Shown in pieces: positions 24,770 to 36,779 of a stretch of 64,000 nt of DNA. Origin of the DNA: Liolophura sinensis (Eukaryota > Mollusca > Polyplacophora > Chitonida > Chitonidae); the NCBI RefSeq assembly GCF_032854445.1, contig NC_088302.1, positions 35,718,191 through 35,782,190 on the forward strand, given 5' to 3'. Position numbers and translations under genes: made by a program. Each line of letters starts with the position of its first letter. Position 1 is the stretch's first letter. The notes beneath the pieces are model-generated. The model saw nothing but the letters and a program-made list of their open reading frames with translations. It did no database searches and was not told the DNA's origin.

Positions 24770-27330
24770 GATGGTTAGGTTTATCGTTGAAGGGGAAGGG
24801 GGGGGGGGGGGTGAAGACTCAATATTTTTATTAAAAATCTTGCAAATGCAATGTATTAGAAAATTTTATAATACATGCATGTTTAATTTCACTACACAAC
24901 TTCTGATAACAAACGTTGCATGACACTTCTCTGTCACGTAAACACTTGCCTGAAATTCGTTAAATGCGCTATACTTTTCTAATTTTGAGATGACAATAGC
25001 TTGTCAAATAAGATAACGATTTCAAATCTATAGATCTCAACAAGTTTTACACAATGTGTCCTCAAAAGCTATTTACTGGGACAATCTGGCTTCCTTCACC
25101 GTTACACAAGAGAAGCTAGTGGAGTGTAACGATTATAAATAAACAAATAAATAAATAAATAAATACAAATTCATTGTATTAAACTGTTACTTATAAGAAA
25201 ATATCTAATCGCACACAAAAAGGTGAAAAGCAATATATATCTAACCATTATAAGGAATATAAAAGATTTATTTATGTAATTTCGGACTAATATGATGGCT
25301 GTGTTTGGAAAGAAAGGATACACAATAAAGTAATTTAAACAGTCAATATTCTATTTTGAAACGCTGACCAAAGAAAGAAATGACATTCTGTTTATTTCAG
25401 AAATCTGTGTTTCATTACATAGCATATACGCATAAATGTAAGTAAAAGCATGTTGTTAATTTTCAACTGAGGAATTCCTTTTTAGAAATCTTGCTGGAAT
25501 AATAATTTATTTTTCTAGTAAGAATGTACTTACACTGATATATGAATACCTCTGGGAATTAAAGTTCAATTTTTACAACTATAATACAACATCACGTCTG
25601 AAGAGAAGTTATAGATTTCTGAGGATTTCTGGTTTTTAATCTGCGTGCAGTTGTCTTTAATATTCTGTACCTCTTCTTGTGAGAATAGAATGAATGAGTA
25701 CAGCTTATGACGCTAGTGAAAATGGAACACGTTTCCTTGGATCTGTCATAGTGTTGGTAAAGTGAGCACTGTTTTTGAAAGATTAGGAAATGATGACAAT
25801 TTGGTCCAGCTAACAAAAGACAGAGTCCAGATGAGTTGCTGAGACGGGGGGCAGTGAGTCTGTTCTCAGCGTTACGCTTGGCAGCCCGAGGGGGCGGGCA
25901 GACCCATGGTAAGCCAGTTGGTGCGGTGGTAAAGACGGAAGCCTCAGCTTCCTTAATAAAGGAGCATCAATTTACATCGTTTACGGGTAATATGGGGAGA
26001 ACTACATTGTAATTTGCATCGTATACTAGGTACGCGTGTGTCCAATGCTGCCATCTGTCGGGAGCGCGGACCCGACCGAAACCATGCCCCACTGTCGGTC
26101 CCTTGTCGGTGTGCCGGAAAGATTAACTTTTGAACCCGCTTCCAGTGTTGTCACAGGAAATCATCGGGCGTAGTTGATCTCCATTCACGACACGTGTGTT
26201 ATTGTTACGACAGAGTCGCAGACAAACTATTTAGCTCATTACGCCGGCAGGTTGATACGGCGTATGAGATAATACTTACGCACACTCATTCACACGAGTC
26301 ATCTCAAGGGGTCAAGAAGGGCAAATACGTGTAGCAATAGATAATGAAGTTTTATGAATAATAATGTCAAAATCAGACACAGCAAAACTGGATTCTATAC
26401 ACATGCAACACTTGAATATGTATGTGCATGTGTTTTGACTGGGATGTGCCGGTGATAAATTTAGTGTAGGTCAAAATCAGTGTTTATATACATGTAGTAT
26501 ATGGATATTTTTGGGATTATCTGAAAAAATTTATAACAAAGCTTTTATCAGACTTACCCTAAATTACCTAAAATTTCACCCACAGAATTGCATTTGTGGG
26601 AGTCAAACAAATGTCACAAAATATGACTAATGGCACTGAAACTTACAATTGTCCAGTAAAATGTCGTTATGTTCCAAGCAAACCTTAAAACACCTTTCTA
26701 AACTCAATTGAACTCCCAGAATAACGTAAAATGGAGAAGTTATTCGTGAACTAAAGTCATGGTCATTTAGTGTCTTTATATATTGCTTTGTAGATGTAAC
26801 AATGTTGCAAACCTGAAGACAGATCATTGTATAACCTGTATACTTCATAAATTAATTAATTATTTTCTGTAATGAACTTAAGACTGTAGGCATACATACG
26901 TATGTACGTGCAGTAGTCTAAGCATCACGCAGTTTTGCGATAAATATCTGTAACTGTAGGCCGCGCATTTCGTTTATGACCTACCATAGGTACAAAAATG
27001 AAGAACAGGTGAGACGGCAACGGTTCTGAACCCAACTGACTGAAAAAATTAACACAATTAATACAATTAATACAATTATACATCCTTTGCATTTATGAAA
27101 TCCTGAGTTAAATGATATTATTCACACAGGTAAACAGAAGTAAAAACAAACAGTTTATCCCGAACTGAGGATTCCTTTTTTTAGGAAGTTAGAAAGAAAC
27201 GTTCGAATATTAATTTATAGCTCCAAAATAGGCGAAATTAATCTACTGATACTTATATATGGTTACATACATAAGCATAAATTTCATCAAATATAGCACA
27301 ACATTACGTATGAAAATGGATCATTGATCT
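24770..27330. other. Gene-free interval
   Basis: Mostly AT-rich with no repeats I can classify apart from a G-run at about 24799-24811 and (AAAT)n at 25140-25165. The part 26040-26330 is GC-richer and repeat-free and could be regulatory. No gene is seen. Confidence 0.6.
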
Positions 27331-27334
27331 GAAT

Positions 27335-27490
27335 TTATTTATTTATTTATTTGATTGGTGTTTTACGCCGTACTCAAGAATATTTCACTTATACGACGGC
27401 GGCCAGCATTATGGTGGGTGGAAACCGGGCAGAGCCCGGGGGAAACCCACGACCATCCGCATGTTGCTGGAAAACCTTCCCAGGTACGGC
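27335..27490 (-). mobile_element. SINE family A, well-preserved body with TTTA tail
   Basis: The element begins (plus-strand view) with TTTATTTATTTATTTGATTG, the reverse complement of the AAATAAATAAAT tail. GTGTTTTACGCCGTACTCAAG, the GGCGGCCAGCATTATGGTGG core and CCCACGACCATCCGCATG follow. It is the cleanest copy of the body in the window. The open frame across it is repeat, not a gene. Confidence 0.88.
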
Positions 27491-28324
27491 CGTCATTGAT
27501 CTGAAGCTGGGTGACGAAATTATATACGGCTGTTTGCACGATATATCATGTTTTGGCATATGTCTCTATTTTACAGAGAGGTGTACTCTATTGTATAACG
27601 TACGCGGTTATGACAGTAATAGTGATACATCTCTACATGAGCATAAATTATCAAGTGGCCAATTTGCATGTATGAGATGTTCCTGTATGGATATACATGT
27701 AATATAAAGATTTATAGCACGGACAGCAGCTATTGCAGTGCGACAGTTGGCAAATGGCCTCACAAATCTGGTGGAATCCGGACTCTTGCCAATTTAAATC
27801 GGTTGGAGTTTTATTCTAACTGTTCACTAAAATGCTTGGATAGAATCAATCCCCTGGCACCATGGACCTAAACAGAAATAGGTAAAAAAAATATTTAAAA
27901 TTTATTATACTTCATTGGTCTAGAATTACTCAAAATGCCGCATAGTCATGTCGCATTTAATGAACAATCAAATGGAAACAATGCAAATGGCCCCCCCAAA
28001 GAGCTGCAATAAAGGTAGGAAAAGTATACGGGCTCTTTGGCTGAGTAAATCAGATTTGTAGTTTCGCTGAAGCGGCCCAAATCACTTCAAGTTCCAAGTA
28101 TTGAAATCTCTATAATTTTAGAGGTTTGAAGGGTACATATAGCTGTCGAGTTCGTAAAGTATAAATGTCGAGTTGTCCCACAACTGTCAATAAATACACC
28201 ATTAATATCTGTTAAGGGTAGAGGGTGTATAAGCCTTATTGAGACTTATTTTGAACGAGTGGTACATTTGAAGTATTGATGCAAAAATGCACATCCACAA
28301 AATTTGTGGACTGTCTTTGTGTTT

Positions 28325-28434
28325 TACATCCATAATGCCATTCCTCCCACCATAATGTTGGCCGCCGTCGAATAGGTGAAATATTCTTGAGTACGGCGTA
28401 AAACACCAATCAAATAAATAAATAAATAAATGAA
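28325..28434 (+). mobile_element. SINE family A, 5'-truncated
   Basis: Plus-strand copy: CCCACCATAATGTTGGCCGC, GTGAAATATTCTTGAGTACG, GCGTAAAACACCAATC, then (AAAT)n to 28432. Only the 3' half is present. Confidence 0.85.
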
Positions 28435-30549
28435 ATCCTTAATGACGTATCAGAGGTACATCAGCATGATACACGTCATTGTAGATGTAGAAATTGTACA
28501 CATTTGATTTTAGAGAGTGTACATGAATTAAGGGCATACGTTTGGAGATCTACATGAGTGGAGTTTGTGTTTGGGAGTTGGGAGGGGGGGGGGAAGAGGG
28601 GGGAGTCTAGAACCGAAAATCCATGAAAATCCATGAATAAATTCATCAGTGTGAAAGATCACTTTTTAAGATGGAACCAACTTTCCTTTGACGTGTATAG
28701 TTGTTCACAATTATATGCTGTTAGTGATAAAAATATTATTACTGTGTAATTTTCAACAAAGCCCAGAATTTGTAATATTTTCAAAATACTGGTATAACTT
28801 AACGCTTCTATTGTAGGGACAATAAGGTGTGGGGTGCAATTTGTTAATCCAAAAAATGGTTTCGCAATCTGTTGTTGGAGGCTTGTGGGAAAAAATTAAT
28901 TAGAAACGACGCCGGCAAGTCAGCAAAAACAACGAGAGCCGTGAAAACAGACCAGACTTCTATTTATTAGCAGACTGGGAGATTTGCACGTTTTGTGGAA
29001 GATAAAACTCATTCCACAAAATGGCAAAGATGATTGTGAAGTGAAGAAGCGGTTCTTTTGCCGTTCAATGGACACGTCCCCGAACAAGGCGCTTCATCTC
29101 AGTTAAACACCGGTATTTCTAATTAAAGAGCTCGGGGCGTCTTGTCTGATATGAAGAGGTCGAGTGCGGTCCGTTTTTGATCAGAGGCTGTCGATACAAA
29201 TTACATTTGGGCCTGCTATGACATGATGCAGGGCTGGGTGATGTTCCCGTAAATCTGCAATCAGTCAGGCATTGGAAATAAAACATATAAACATGATTTC
29301 TACGCTCATTTTCCTCAGCAGTGAAAACTGTCAAGGCAAATGAGTCGCGCTGTCCAGGATGGATGGTCCTCTATGTGTTCTGAACGATTAGTCACGCATG
29401 CACCATCAAACTCCGGCCACTGGACACTGTCCAGCCTTGGCCGGGCGGCGCGCTCGTCCACCGCTCACAACTGGCTTACTGACCACTCTGAGTGGCCATT
29501 GTTGGCTAAAGAAAGCCGTGTAGAGGGCAGCAAAGGGCATCAAAGGTCAATTAAAAGGCTTGATTGGACATGAGAGAACAGGACCTAAGACAAGCTCTCA
29601 TCAAAAGACCCGGAAAATATGATCAGAAGTATGCAAACAGTTATGGTGGTGATCATTCCTGCTCCATCTGGCTTTGTTGAGAAATCAGGGGTCTGTCTGG
29701 CAACAGAGGGCAGAGATTCTCTGGACAGTGAGATGACCAGTCCGCTGTCCATCCAGTGACTGGCTGGTCTATTATAAATACTATCTGCAACATTCTTACA
29801 TTAAATTTCCTTTTTGATAATTTTATGCTGTACTTCAAGTCTCCAGCACTCTATTTGAACTTTCTATGTTGTATCGAAAGCGTATTTCAACAAGAAATTC
29901 GAAATGAGAGAAGAGTCCGCTCAAAAACGAACAAGACAAAAAAGGAAGAAAATCTGCGTTACAGTCACATTTTTTAGTCCAGGCCATTTCTTTTGGCCAT
30001 AATTAACCCAACCTTTTATAAAAACAAAAATTAATGTATAAATGCCAGAATGTGAGGATGCGACATCTGACATTCAAATTAAAAGCGTGAAAGGACAAAA
30101 AAGGTTTTTTTTTAAAATTACTTTAACTTTTTATTAGTTTCTTACATATAAAAGGCAATGTTTAACATTCTTCGCTCAATGTATGAATGGGCTCACTATA
30201 TCGATATATGCTAAAAAAAAAACAAACATTGATTATATTTTACATATATATTTAGATCGATATAAATGCTGTTTAAAAATTGAAATCTATGGTTAATTTT
30301 ATACAGAGATGAGTGATTCAAGAAACAGTCCAATATTGCATTCCTACATGGACATAGACATGTGAATGTCACATGCATGTATATACGTTGGGGAGAAGAC
30401 GTATAATTAAATCTCATATACGGCGTTACACTAGTTTAAATCCAATGACGTAGTCACACACACACAAAGCAATTAATGTTTTAAGCTATAGGGTTATCTA
30501 TATATAATTTAGGACTGATGTACATCGAAGTCGCAAAATTTATTTAATT

Positions 30550-30640
30550 AATTAATAATTTTATTTTGATTGGTATTTAACGCCGAACATAATTAAGACT
30601 TTCTCACTTAAACGACGGCATGAATGTATGCATGTAGGAA
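30550..30640 (-). mobile_element. SINE family A fragment, diverged
   Basis: Plus-strand view: TTTTATTTTGATTGGTATTT, AACGCCGAACATAATTAAG, CTCACTTAAACGACGGC and GTAGGAAACCAGAG follow the family A order with many substitutions and a deletion of the central core. Confidence 0.6.
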
Positions 30641-31948
30641 ACCAGAGTGCGAGGGATTAAATCACCGCCCTTCACAAGATACATGACAGTCCTCCTGACT
30701 AAAAGCCGCAGCTTGAACTTCGTGCAGCCAAGAACAAAGTCATCCATCCAAAAAGTCATGTTGTGTAAAGACTGCATGGGAGTTGCTGGCCAGTCCCTTG
30801 CGACCATAGAACGGGATGTTGTAGCAGTGTATCGGGTTGTCTTCTTAATCAACTCTCTTAACCCCGTTAATCAATGTTGAGATTAAACACTCCCTCTTAT
30901 CTCGTATTAATTAGGCAGAGGGGTCTCAAACTGGCCATTCCCCCTCCCCCCGGGGACCCACGTCTGGCCACATGGAGACAAACGTGGGTAATATTAAATG
31001 ATTAGTTGTTGCATGTCGCTGTTATTGTCTTAAACTACAATAACTCATAACTGTTATTTTTGAAAAATGCTATACTCGCCTTTGTTAGGATCCCAATTTT
31101 CCCTCAATCCGGACAACGTCAAAGGCACTTAGGAGCAATATCCCGTCAGAATAGCGAAGTATTTACCAGATTAAAATTTGCTAAGCGGAGCTTTTTCTTA
31201 CCGACATTGGCGTTCTTGTAAAAACTCCCGCAATTCATATCCAAAAAATCCTCTGACCGATTTATCAACGGAAGGTAATTCCCTAGTTATGTACGCCTTG
31301 CAATGACACATACGAGCTCTGGACATCAGAATGGCGGAGTTTTTATTGTTCTCTCAGTATTTCATGACACTCATTCGTTTTCTATAGGCCTGTTGTGGAA
31401 GTGCATATGAAAAAAAACCCACTATGCCACATGCTATGAGAAACTTAACTAAAAAGTAGCTAATCTATGCATGCATGTAACTGATCACAGCTGATATTAG
31501 TCACAATTATACAATAATACTTACCTGTAAAAGCTATCATAAATAATATAACTATTTTGATCGCTCTAAGGCTCTGTAGCGTACAATATACACGTGTGCA
31601 AGGCCAATAATTAAGTCTATACATAAATCATCAACATATGTTGCAATACATAAATGTGTTTCGCAAATCTCGTGAAAGCAACTTAAGTAAGGCATTTAAA
31701 AAAAACTAAAGCACATGATATTCAGATGGCCGCCATAATTACTCACTTACTTACTGTCGGTAAGTTCTCATTTTGCAGATTCCCTCTGTAATTAAATCGA
31801 CGATAAGGTGAACAGCAATGAAAATTTCAGCAAAATCTTTTGATAGTAATTGAGGTTGTGTGACAAGAATTCGTTTTTTAAAGCCCTGATCGCATCTTCA
31901 AATGCCGTTAACATTGAATACAATTCACGGGATGGAGCAAAAGAACAA

Positions 31949-31986
31949 CCCCCCCCCCAACCCCCCCCCAACCCCCAACCCCCAAA

Positions 31987-32053
<67 letters not shown>
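31949..32053. repeat. C-rich tract followed by (TA)n
   Basis: Four C-runs of 10, 9, 5 and 5 bases separated by AA (31949-31983) are followed six bases later by an alternating TA run (31989-32053). A second, short (TA)n lies at 32109-32127. The minus strand of the C tract meets the G-quadruplex pattern. Confidence 0.95.
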
Positions 32054-32055
<2 letters not shown>

Positions 32056-33034
32056 TATAGATATGCTGCATGACAGATGGACAGAGTAGCTCAGTTCTAT
32101 ATCACAGCATATATATATATATATATAACGGCCTTCCTGGAGAACGTGCAGAGCAGACAGAGAAGTCCAATAGAAAATGACTACAGATATAACCTATATC
32201 GACGAGACTACTAAACTTGTGTATACAATGTAATATTGTCCTTCGCGTCATTTTCAGAAGGCATTCGTTATGAGGCAGATGTGTTGACAGGAATAAACAG
32301 GAATAATTATTCCAGGTCCTGGCGCCTTCCAGCTCTAGCCCACGTTAGTCGCGCTGTGTGGAGCTGAGCATTAGGTTTTATTTGTATATATACAGTGTCC
32401 GAAAAAAATAACTAAAATGACAGCATTTATTTATATGTTTCATTGAATCAGTGCTTTTATGAAATTGCAAAAGAAACAAGTCAGATGTGAATGCTGAAAA
32501 CAAAATACGAAAATAAATAAAACAAAATCGTTTGCCTCAATAATATTCTTTTTCATCTTTCTTAACGTTAAGCAGTATTTATAGAATTTTGCTCAGATCT
32601 GTATATATAATGTTTCCCAAATAATATAAGACGTCTTAGTTCCAAAGAAACGTTTCAGAGATAAAAAAAAAAAATGCAAGGAAGCTAAAAATAATCTTTT
32701 TCCATATATGTAAGTTTTGTTGTTCAATTTTGTTTACTTCGGATACGTCCATTTTACGCCTCAGTATACTTTACTTTGCAGTCTTTTCCAGCCGGTAAGG
32801 CGTGGACTTGGTTAATAACTGGAGGTTATGAACCACTGCATCACTGTCCTTTTGGACAAAGCTTTGTCTCGTGTAGAACGTCAGCTAATCCACAAAGCCC
32901 TGGATTCGAATGAATGAATTCGAGTTTAATAAAGTTTAAAGCTGGGATGACAAATATCTCACGCACACAGCGGTTGTCCATCCGTCCACCCTTCATCAGA
33001 ATATCTGAAAAAATCTACTGGTTTAAAGCTGTAA

Positions 33035-33100
33035 CTGGTTTAGCGCGGAAGCCGGATTCGAGCCCTTGACGCTGATGGCCAAAGGCTGGTCGGCTGCAGT
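33035..33100 (-). repeat. tRNA-like SINE head fragment
   Basis: The minus-strand reading has CCTTTGGCCATCAGCGTC and GGGCTCGAATCCGGC, spaced like the family D heads. No body could be followed. Confidence 0.35.
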
Positions 33101-33227
33101 CGGAAGCATGTATGGTGTACTGGAACGATGCAGCGATAGCCCTGAGGTGTCAAAGCGTAGTGGTTTCGTGTGTGTCACTCTAGGGCTCCCAAACTATGCT
33201 TCAGTCCATAGTAATTAGCATTATTGT

Positions 33228-33470
33228 AGTATGTATGCATGCTTAGGGTTTAACGTCGCACTTAACAATTTTTCAGTCATATGACGAGGAGGAGTCACTA
33301 GGTGTGTGTGTACATATACTGTGTCTTCTTGTGACACGGCGAGCCCATGCCGCCAAAGTGCTGCCGCCACTTTAGTATCCTGCCAGCTAATGACATTCTA
33401 CCTAGTCACATTATATTGACACTGGGACAACCGGTTCTGTTTCGCGTACTAATATTATTCTTATTAAAAG
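33228..33470. repeat. Dispersed repeat family B, copy 1
   Basis: Key blocks: GGGTTTAACGTCGCACTTA, TTTTTCAGTCATATGACGAG, TCTTCTTGTGACACGGCGAG, CCATGCCGCCAAAGTGCTGC, then ATATTGACACTGGGACAACC and GTTCTGTTTC. The same blocks in the same order recur at 35610-36018 and 41225-41600, so this is a dispersed element of about 350-400 bases. This copy is truncated on the right. Confidence 0.85.
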
Positions 33471-33635
33471 AACCATTTAGTGCACTTATTACTGAGAACA
33501 AGTTTATATGTCATCTCATTCTTATATACACACGAGCAGGCACAGTATATGGGCTTTTAAAAAATTGTGTGCAAAACATGCACAAGGTAAGTTCCTCAGG
33601 TATACATTTTTCATCGTAAAAAATTTGCATACGTA

Positions 33636-33775
33636 TTTATTTTGATTGGTTTTTATTCCTTACTTGAGAATATTTCACTTCTACGACTGAGGTCAGCATG
33701 ATTATGGTGGGAGGAAACCGGACAGAGCCCGGGTAAAACCCACAGTCATCAGCAGGTTGCTGACTGACTTTCCAA
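33636..33775 (-). mobile_element. SINE family A body and tail
   Basis: Plus-strand view: TTTATTTTGATTGGTTTTTA, CTTGAGAATATTTCACTTC, GGTCAGCATGATTATGGTGG, GGAAACCGGACAGAGCCCGG and CAGCAGGTTGCTGACTG. The tRNA head is absent. It lies just right of a family B copy (33236-33460). Confidence 0.82.
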
Positions 33776-34435
33776 ATTTTCACAGACACATTTAAATTAT
33801 GTGTACCTTTCGTACTTGTTGCTGTGGTATACGCTACAAATGTGTGCCCAGTTATGTACCTATGATGCACGTCTTTTTTATATACCGCGAGCTATACACG
33901 AACGCGTATGTACAAAGCAATGCATATTGCCTTTTCTTACTTTCAAACTAGAAAAATGCTGTAACAAGTTACATGCAATAATCTTTGAAAGTGTATAACG
34001 TATTTAAATCTATCAGTTAAAATAAGACAAAGGTTTAAACCTTTATACCGTGATGTATTACGTTGAATTTTAATGAATTCATGGCACGCATGCGCATGAC
34101 ACTGTTTCCAAATCATAATTATCACACAACTTTATGTGTTTTTCTTAGTATCAATATCGCCTATCACAGTTTCTACCTAATTCATGTCCGAAATAGAATG
34201 GAGCTGTTCTAAGCTCCATGTAACATGTATATATATATATAGCACTACCAGTTGGGATCCTATATAGGTGTAACATCATTAACATGCACAGTGTTAGAGC
34301 GAATGGGACATAATGTCCCAGTGGTTGAGACGAAATGTGATCTAGATGTCTGTATAGTTACATCTGCCTCATAACGTTAGACTTCGCCACAGACCAGGAG
34401 TACATACCAACGTATATATATACAGGCATATATAA

Positions 34436-35190
34436 GTTAGGAATGAAGGCGTGTGTACCTTGATATCACCAGTGCCATGTCAACACATCTGCCTGGCCAC
34501 GTTAGACATAAAAACCTATACATTCGGACATACAAGTCCAGAATAAAAACATCTGTACCGTCATATCACCAGTATCTTGTCAACACGTCTGTTCTCATAA
34601 GGTTAGCGAGCCTACACGTACAGACATACAAGTCAGGAATGACGGCGTCTGTACCTTCACATCATGAGTGTCATGTCAACACATCTGCCCAATAATGTTA
34701 GACATAACAACCTAAATACAAACAGACATACAAGTCAGGAACGAAGGCATCTGTGCCTTCATATCACCAGTGTCTTGTGAACACACCTGTCTCGTAAGGT
34801 TAGCGGGAATATACGTACAGACATACAAGTCAGGAATGACGGCGTCTGTACCTTCATATCACCAGTGTCGTGTCAGCACACCTGCCTCATAACATTAGAC
34901 GTAACAACCTATACATACAGACATACAGGTCAGGAATAAAGGCATCTATACCTTCATATCATCAGTGTCATGTCAACACATCTACCTTATCACAACCCAT
35001 AAAAACAGACATACAAGTCAGGAATGACGGCGTCTGTACCTTTATATCATCCGTGTCATGTCAACACATCTGCCTCATGACGTTAGACATAGCAACCTAT
35101 ACAAGCAGACATACAAGGCAGGATGAAGGCGTCTGTACCTTCATATCACCAGATGTCAACAAATCTGCGTCATTACGTTAGACATTATCT
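34436..35190. repeat. About 100-bp tandem array, eight copies
   Basis: Copies start near 34436, 34531, 34631, 34733, 34829, 34929, 35017 and 35117. Each contains ACATACAAGTCAGGAATGA, then GGCGTCTGTACCTTCATATC, CAGTGTCATGTCAACAC and ATCTGCCTCATAACGTTAG. In the first five copies the last part alternates between a GTTAGACATAACAACC type and a GGTTAGCGAGCC type, so the original higher-order unit was probably about 200 bases. A partial copy precedes it at about 34353-34380. Open frames here are repeat artefacts. Confidence 0.88.
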
Positions 35191-35609
35191 ACACATATAG
35201 GCATACACCTGCACACACAATGTGCTCACATATACCATCTATATACATCCATATGCATACAATTCAGTAGAACGTCTGGAGTATAGTTCAATCACAAGAG
35301 TACATCTTTTACTAGAGACTGTGCAGGTTACGGTCGTGGAGATACAGTGTTGTTTATTGTGCGCTCGTTAACAGATAGATAAGTTAAATAATGCTCCTGG
35401 TGAATGAAACAGCAGGATCTGGTTGAATTGGCTGGAGCTTTTAGTCAGGACATTTGAAAGTTACTCAAATAAGGGCGGTGATTTAATCATGTTTCGTGGA
35501 TGTATAAACCTGCCCGACATAGAACGGTGTTCAACAGTAAAATAAGATAAAACAGTGAGTTCTCTATCAGAACTGCATACACCTGCTTATACATCTGCCT
35601 CGTTGTTTG

Positions 35610-36018
35610 TGAATGAATGTGTGGGGTTTAACGTCGTACTTGTTAATGTTTCAGTCATACGACGAAGAGGAGCCATTAGGTGAGTGTACACATACTGTGC
35701 CTTCTCGTGGCAGAGCGATTCCATGCCGCTAAAGAGCTGCCGCCTCTGAAGTATCATGGCCAAGACACCAGGCAGGACACCCCACCCAGTGACCGACACC
35801 GGGTTGACCAGTCATGTTTCCTTGCTCTAACTTTTCAGTGCCGATCGCCAAGTGAGACAGTAACAAATACCATTTTTAAAACCTTTAGTATGACCTGATC
35901 CAGCTTTGATTTTTGACATCGAGGACGACGCCCTAACCATTATAGGTCACCAAAGTGCTGACGTTATTTGTGACGCCCTAACCATTGTAGGTCACCAAGG
36001 CGGTGACGTTATTTGTGA
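35610..36018. repeat. Dispersed repeat family B, copy 2, with duplicated terminal segment
   Basis: GGGGTTTAACGTCGTACTTG, TCAGTCATACGACGAAGAGG, GCCTTCTCGTGGCAGAGCG, CCATGCCGCTAAAGAGCTGC and GGGTTGACCAGTCATGTTTC match copies 1 and 3. The right end, read on the minus strand, looks tRNA-like (GGTTAGGGCGTCGTCCTCG), which would make family B a SINE in minus orientation. The last 45 bases are tandemly duplicated (35929-35973 and 35974-36018, starting CGCCCTAACCATT). Confidence 0.82.
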
Positions 36019-36479
36019 CCTGTTTACGCATATACACCGAATCAAGATCAGCAACGTAATCAGAATATGTTACAGGCAAGAAATATGCACTATCAAGACA
36101 TGGTACAGAGTCAAATCAACGAAAGACTGTAGAATACCATAGACCTAACTGTATAGACTGGGCCTGTTAATATATTTTCATCTTCATTGGCGTGTACGAA
36201 GATTGCTGTGAATTTCATCCACCCTGTATTTTTCATTACACATTTTTCTATAACTTTTTCGTTTGGTTGAATGTCATTTAGCAGACACAAAATGGAAGTG
36301 ACCGCAAAGAATGGAGGTGACTCGACAAGCTATCAAGCGAAAAACCTATCCCATCCCAAGTGCGTAACGACTGTCCTGCGAGAGTGGTCTCCCCTGTTAC
36401 TATATCCTCCCACATGCCGAGTTATTGTCACATCCAATCATTTAGCGATTATGCTGTCACAATACGCGTGACGAACTCT

Positions 36480-36770
36480 CCAGTTTCCATACAACTCTAC
36501 TTGATCATGTCAAAATGATTAAAGAATTTCACTGGCCATTTGATAAACACACATCGATCAAACAGCGGGAATGTGTGAAAATTCAGATTTTTGTAGAGCG
36601 GAGGTCGCCTTGATGTGTGTCTAAGTGGTCCAACAAGGGGTTAATACGGAGATAATTTCCACTTTATCTATTTTCTTTGGGAGAGATTTAGCGAATTAAA
36701 TGGTGTGTGGGAAACGGGAGAAGAAGATTAATTACAAAGAATTCCCTATCCATCAAACAGATATATAAAT
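36480..36770. promoter_or_regulatory. Repeat-free island with TCF/LEF- and homeodomain-type cores, candidate enhancer
   Basis: GATCAAAC, GATTAATTACAAAG, AATGATTAAAG and TTGATAAACA words cluster in under 300 bases, next to a G-run at about 36780-36792. There is no coding frame of note. Function is inferred only. Confidence 0.25.
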
Positions 36771-36779
36771 ATACAGCCT

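Larger units (their letters stand above)
28440..33220. other. Gene-free interval
   Basis: It contains one family A fragment (30550-30640), the C-rich/(TA)n tract and a tRNA-like fragment (33035-33100). GC-richer, repeat-free patches lie at 29000-29580 and 30880-31400. I see no gene; the open frames in these patches carry no known motif. Confidence 0.6.

Noticed and set aside
27351-27707. 118-codon plus-strand frame
   Set aside because: Its first third is the family A SINE; the rest has no motif.
31850-32089. 79-codon open frame with Pro-rich then Tyr-Ile stretches
   Set aside because: It is produced by the C-rich tract and the (TA)n repeat.
34453-35181. Two plus-strand open frames of 80 and 103 codons with internal peptide repeats
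   Set aside because: They are translations of the 100-bp tandem array and do not share a frame across units.
35906-36142. Open frame with two 15-residue peptide repeats
   Set aside because: The repeat comes from the 45-base duplication in a family B element, not from a protein domain.
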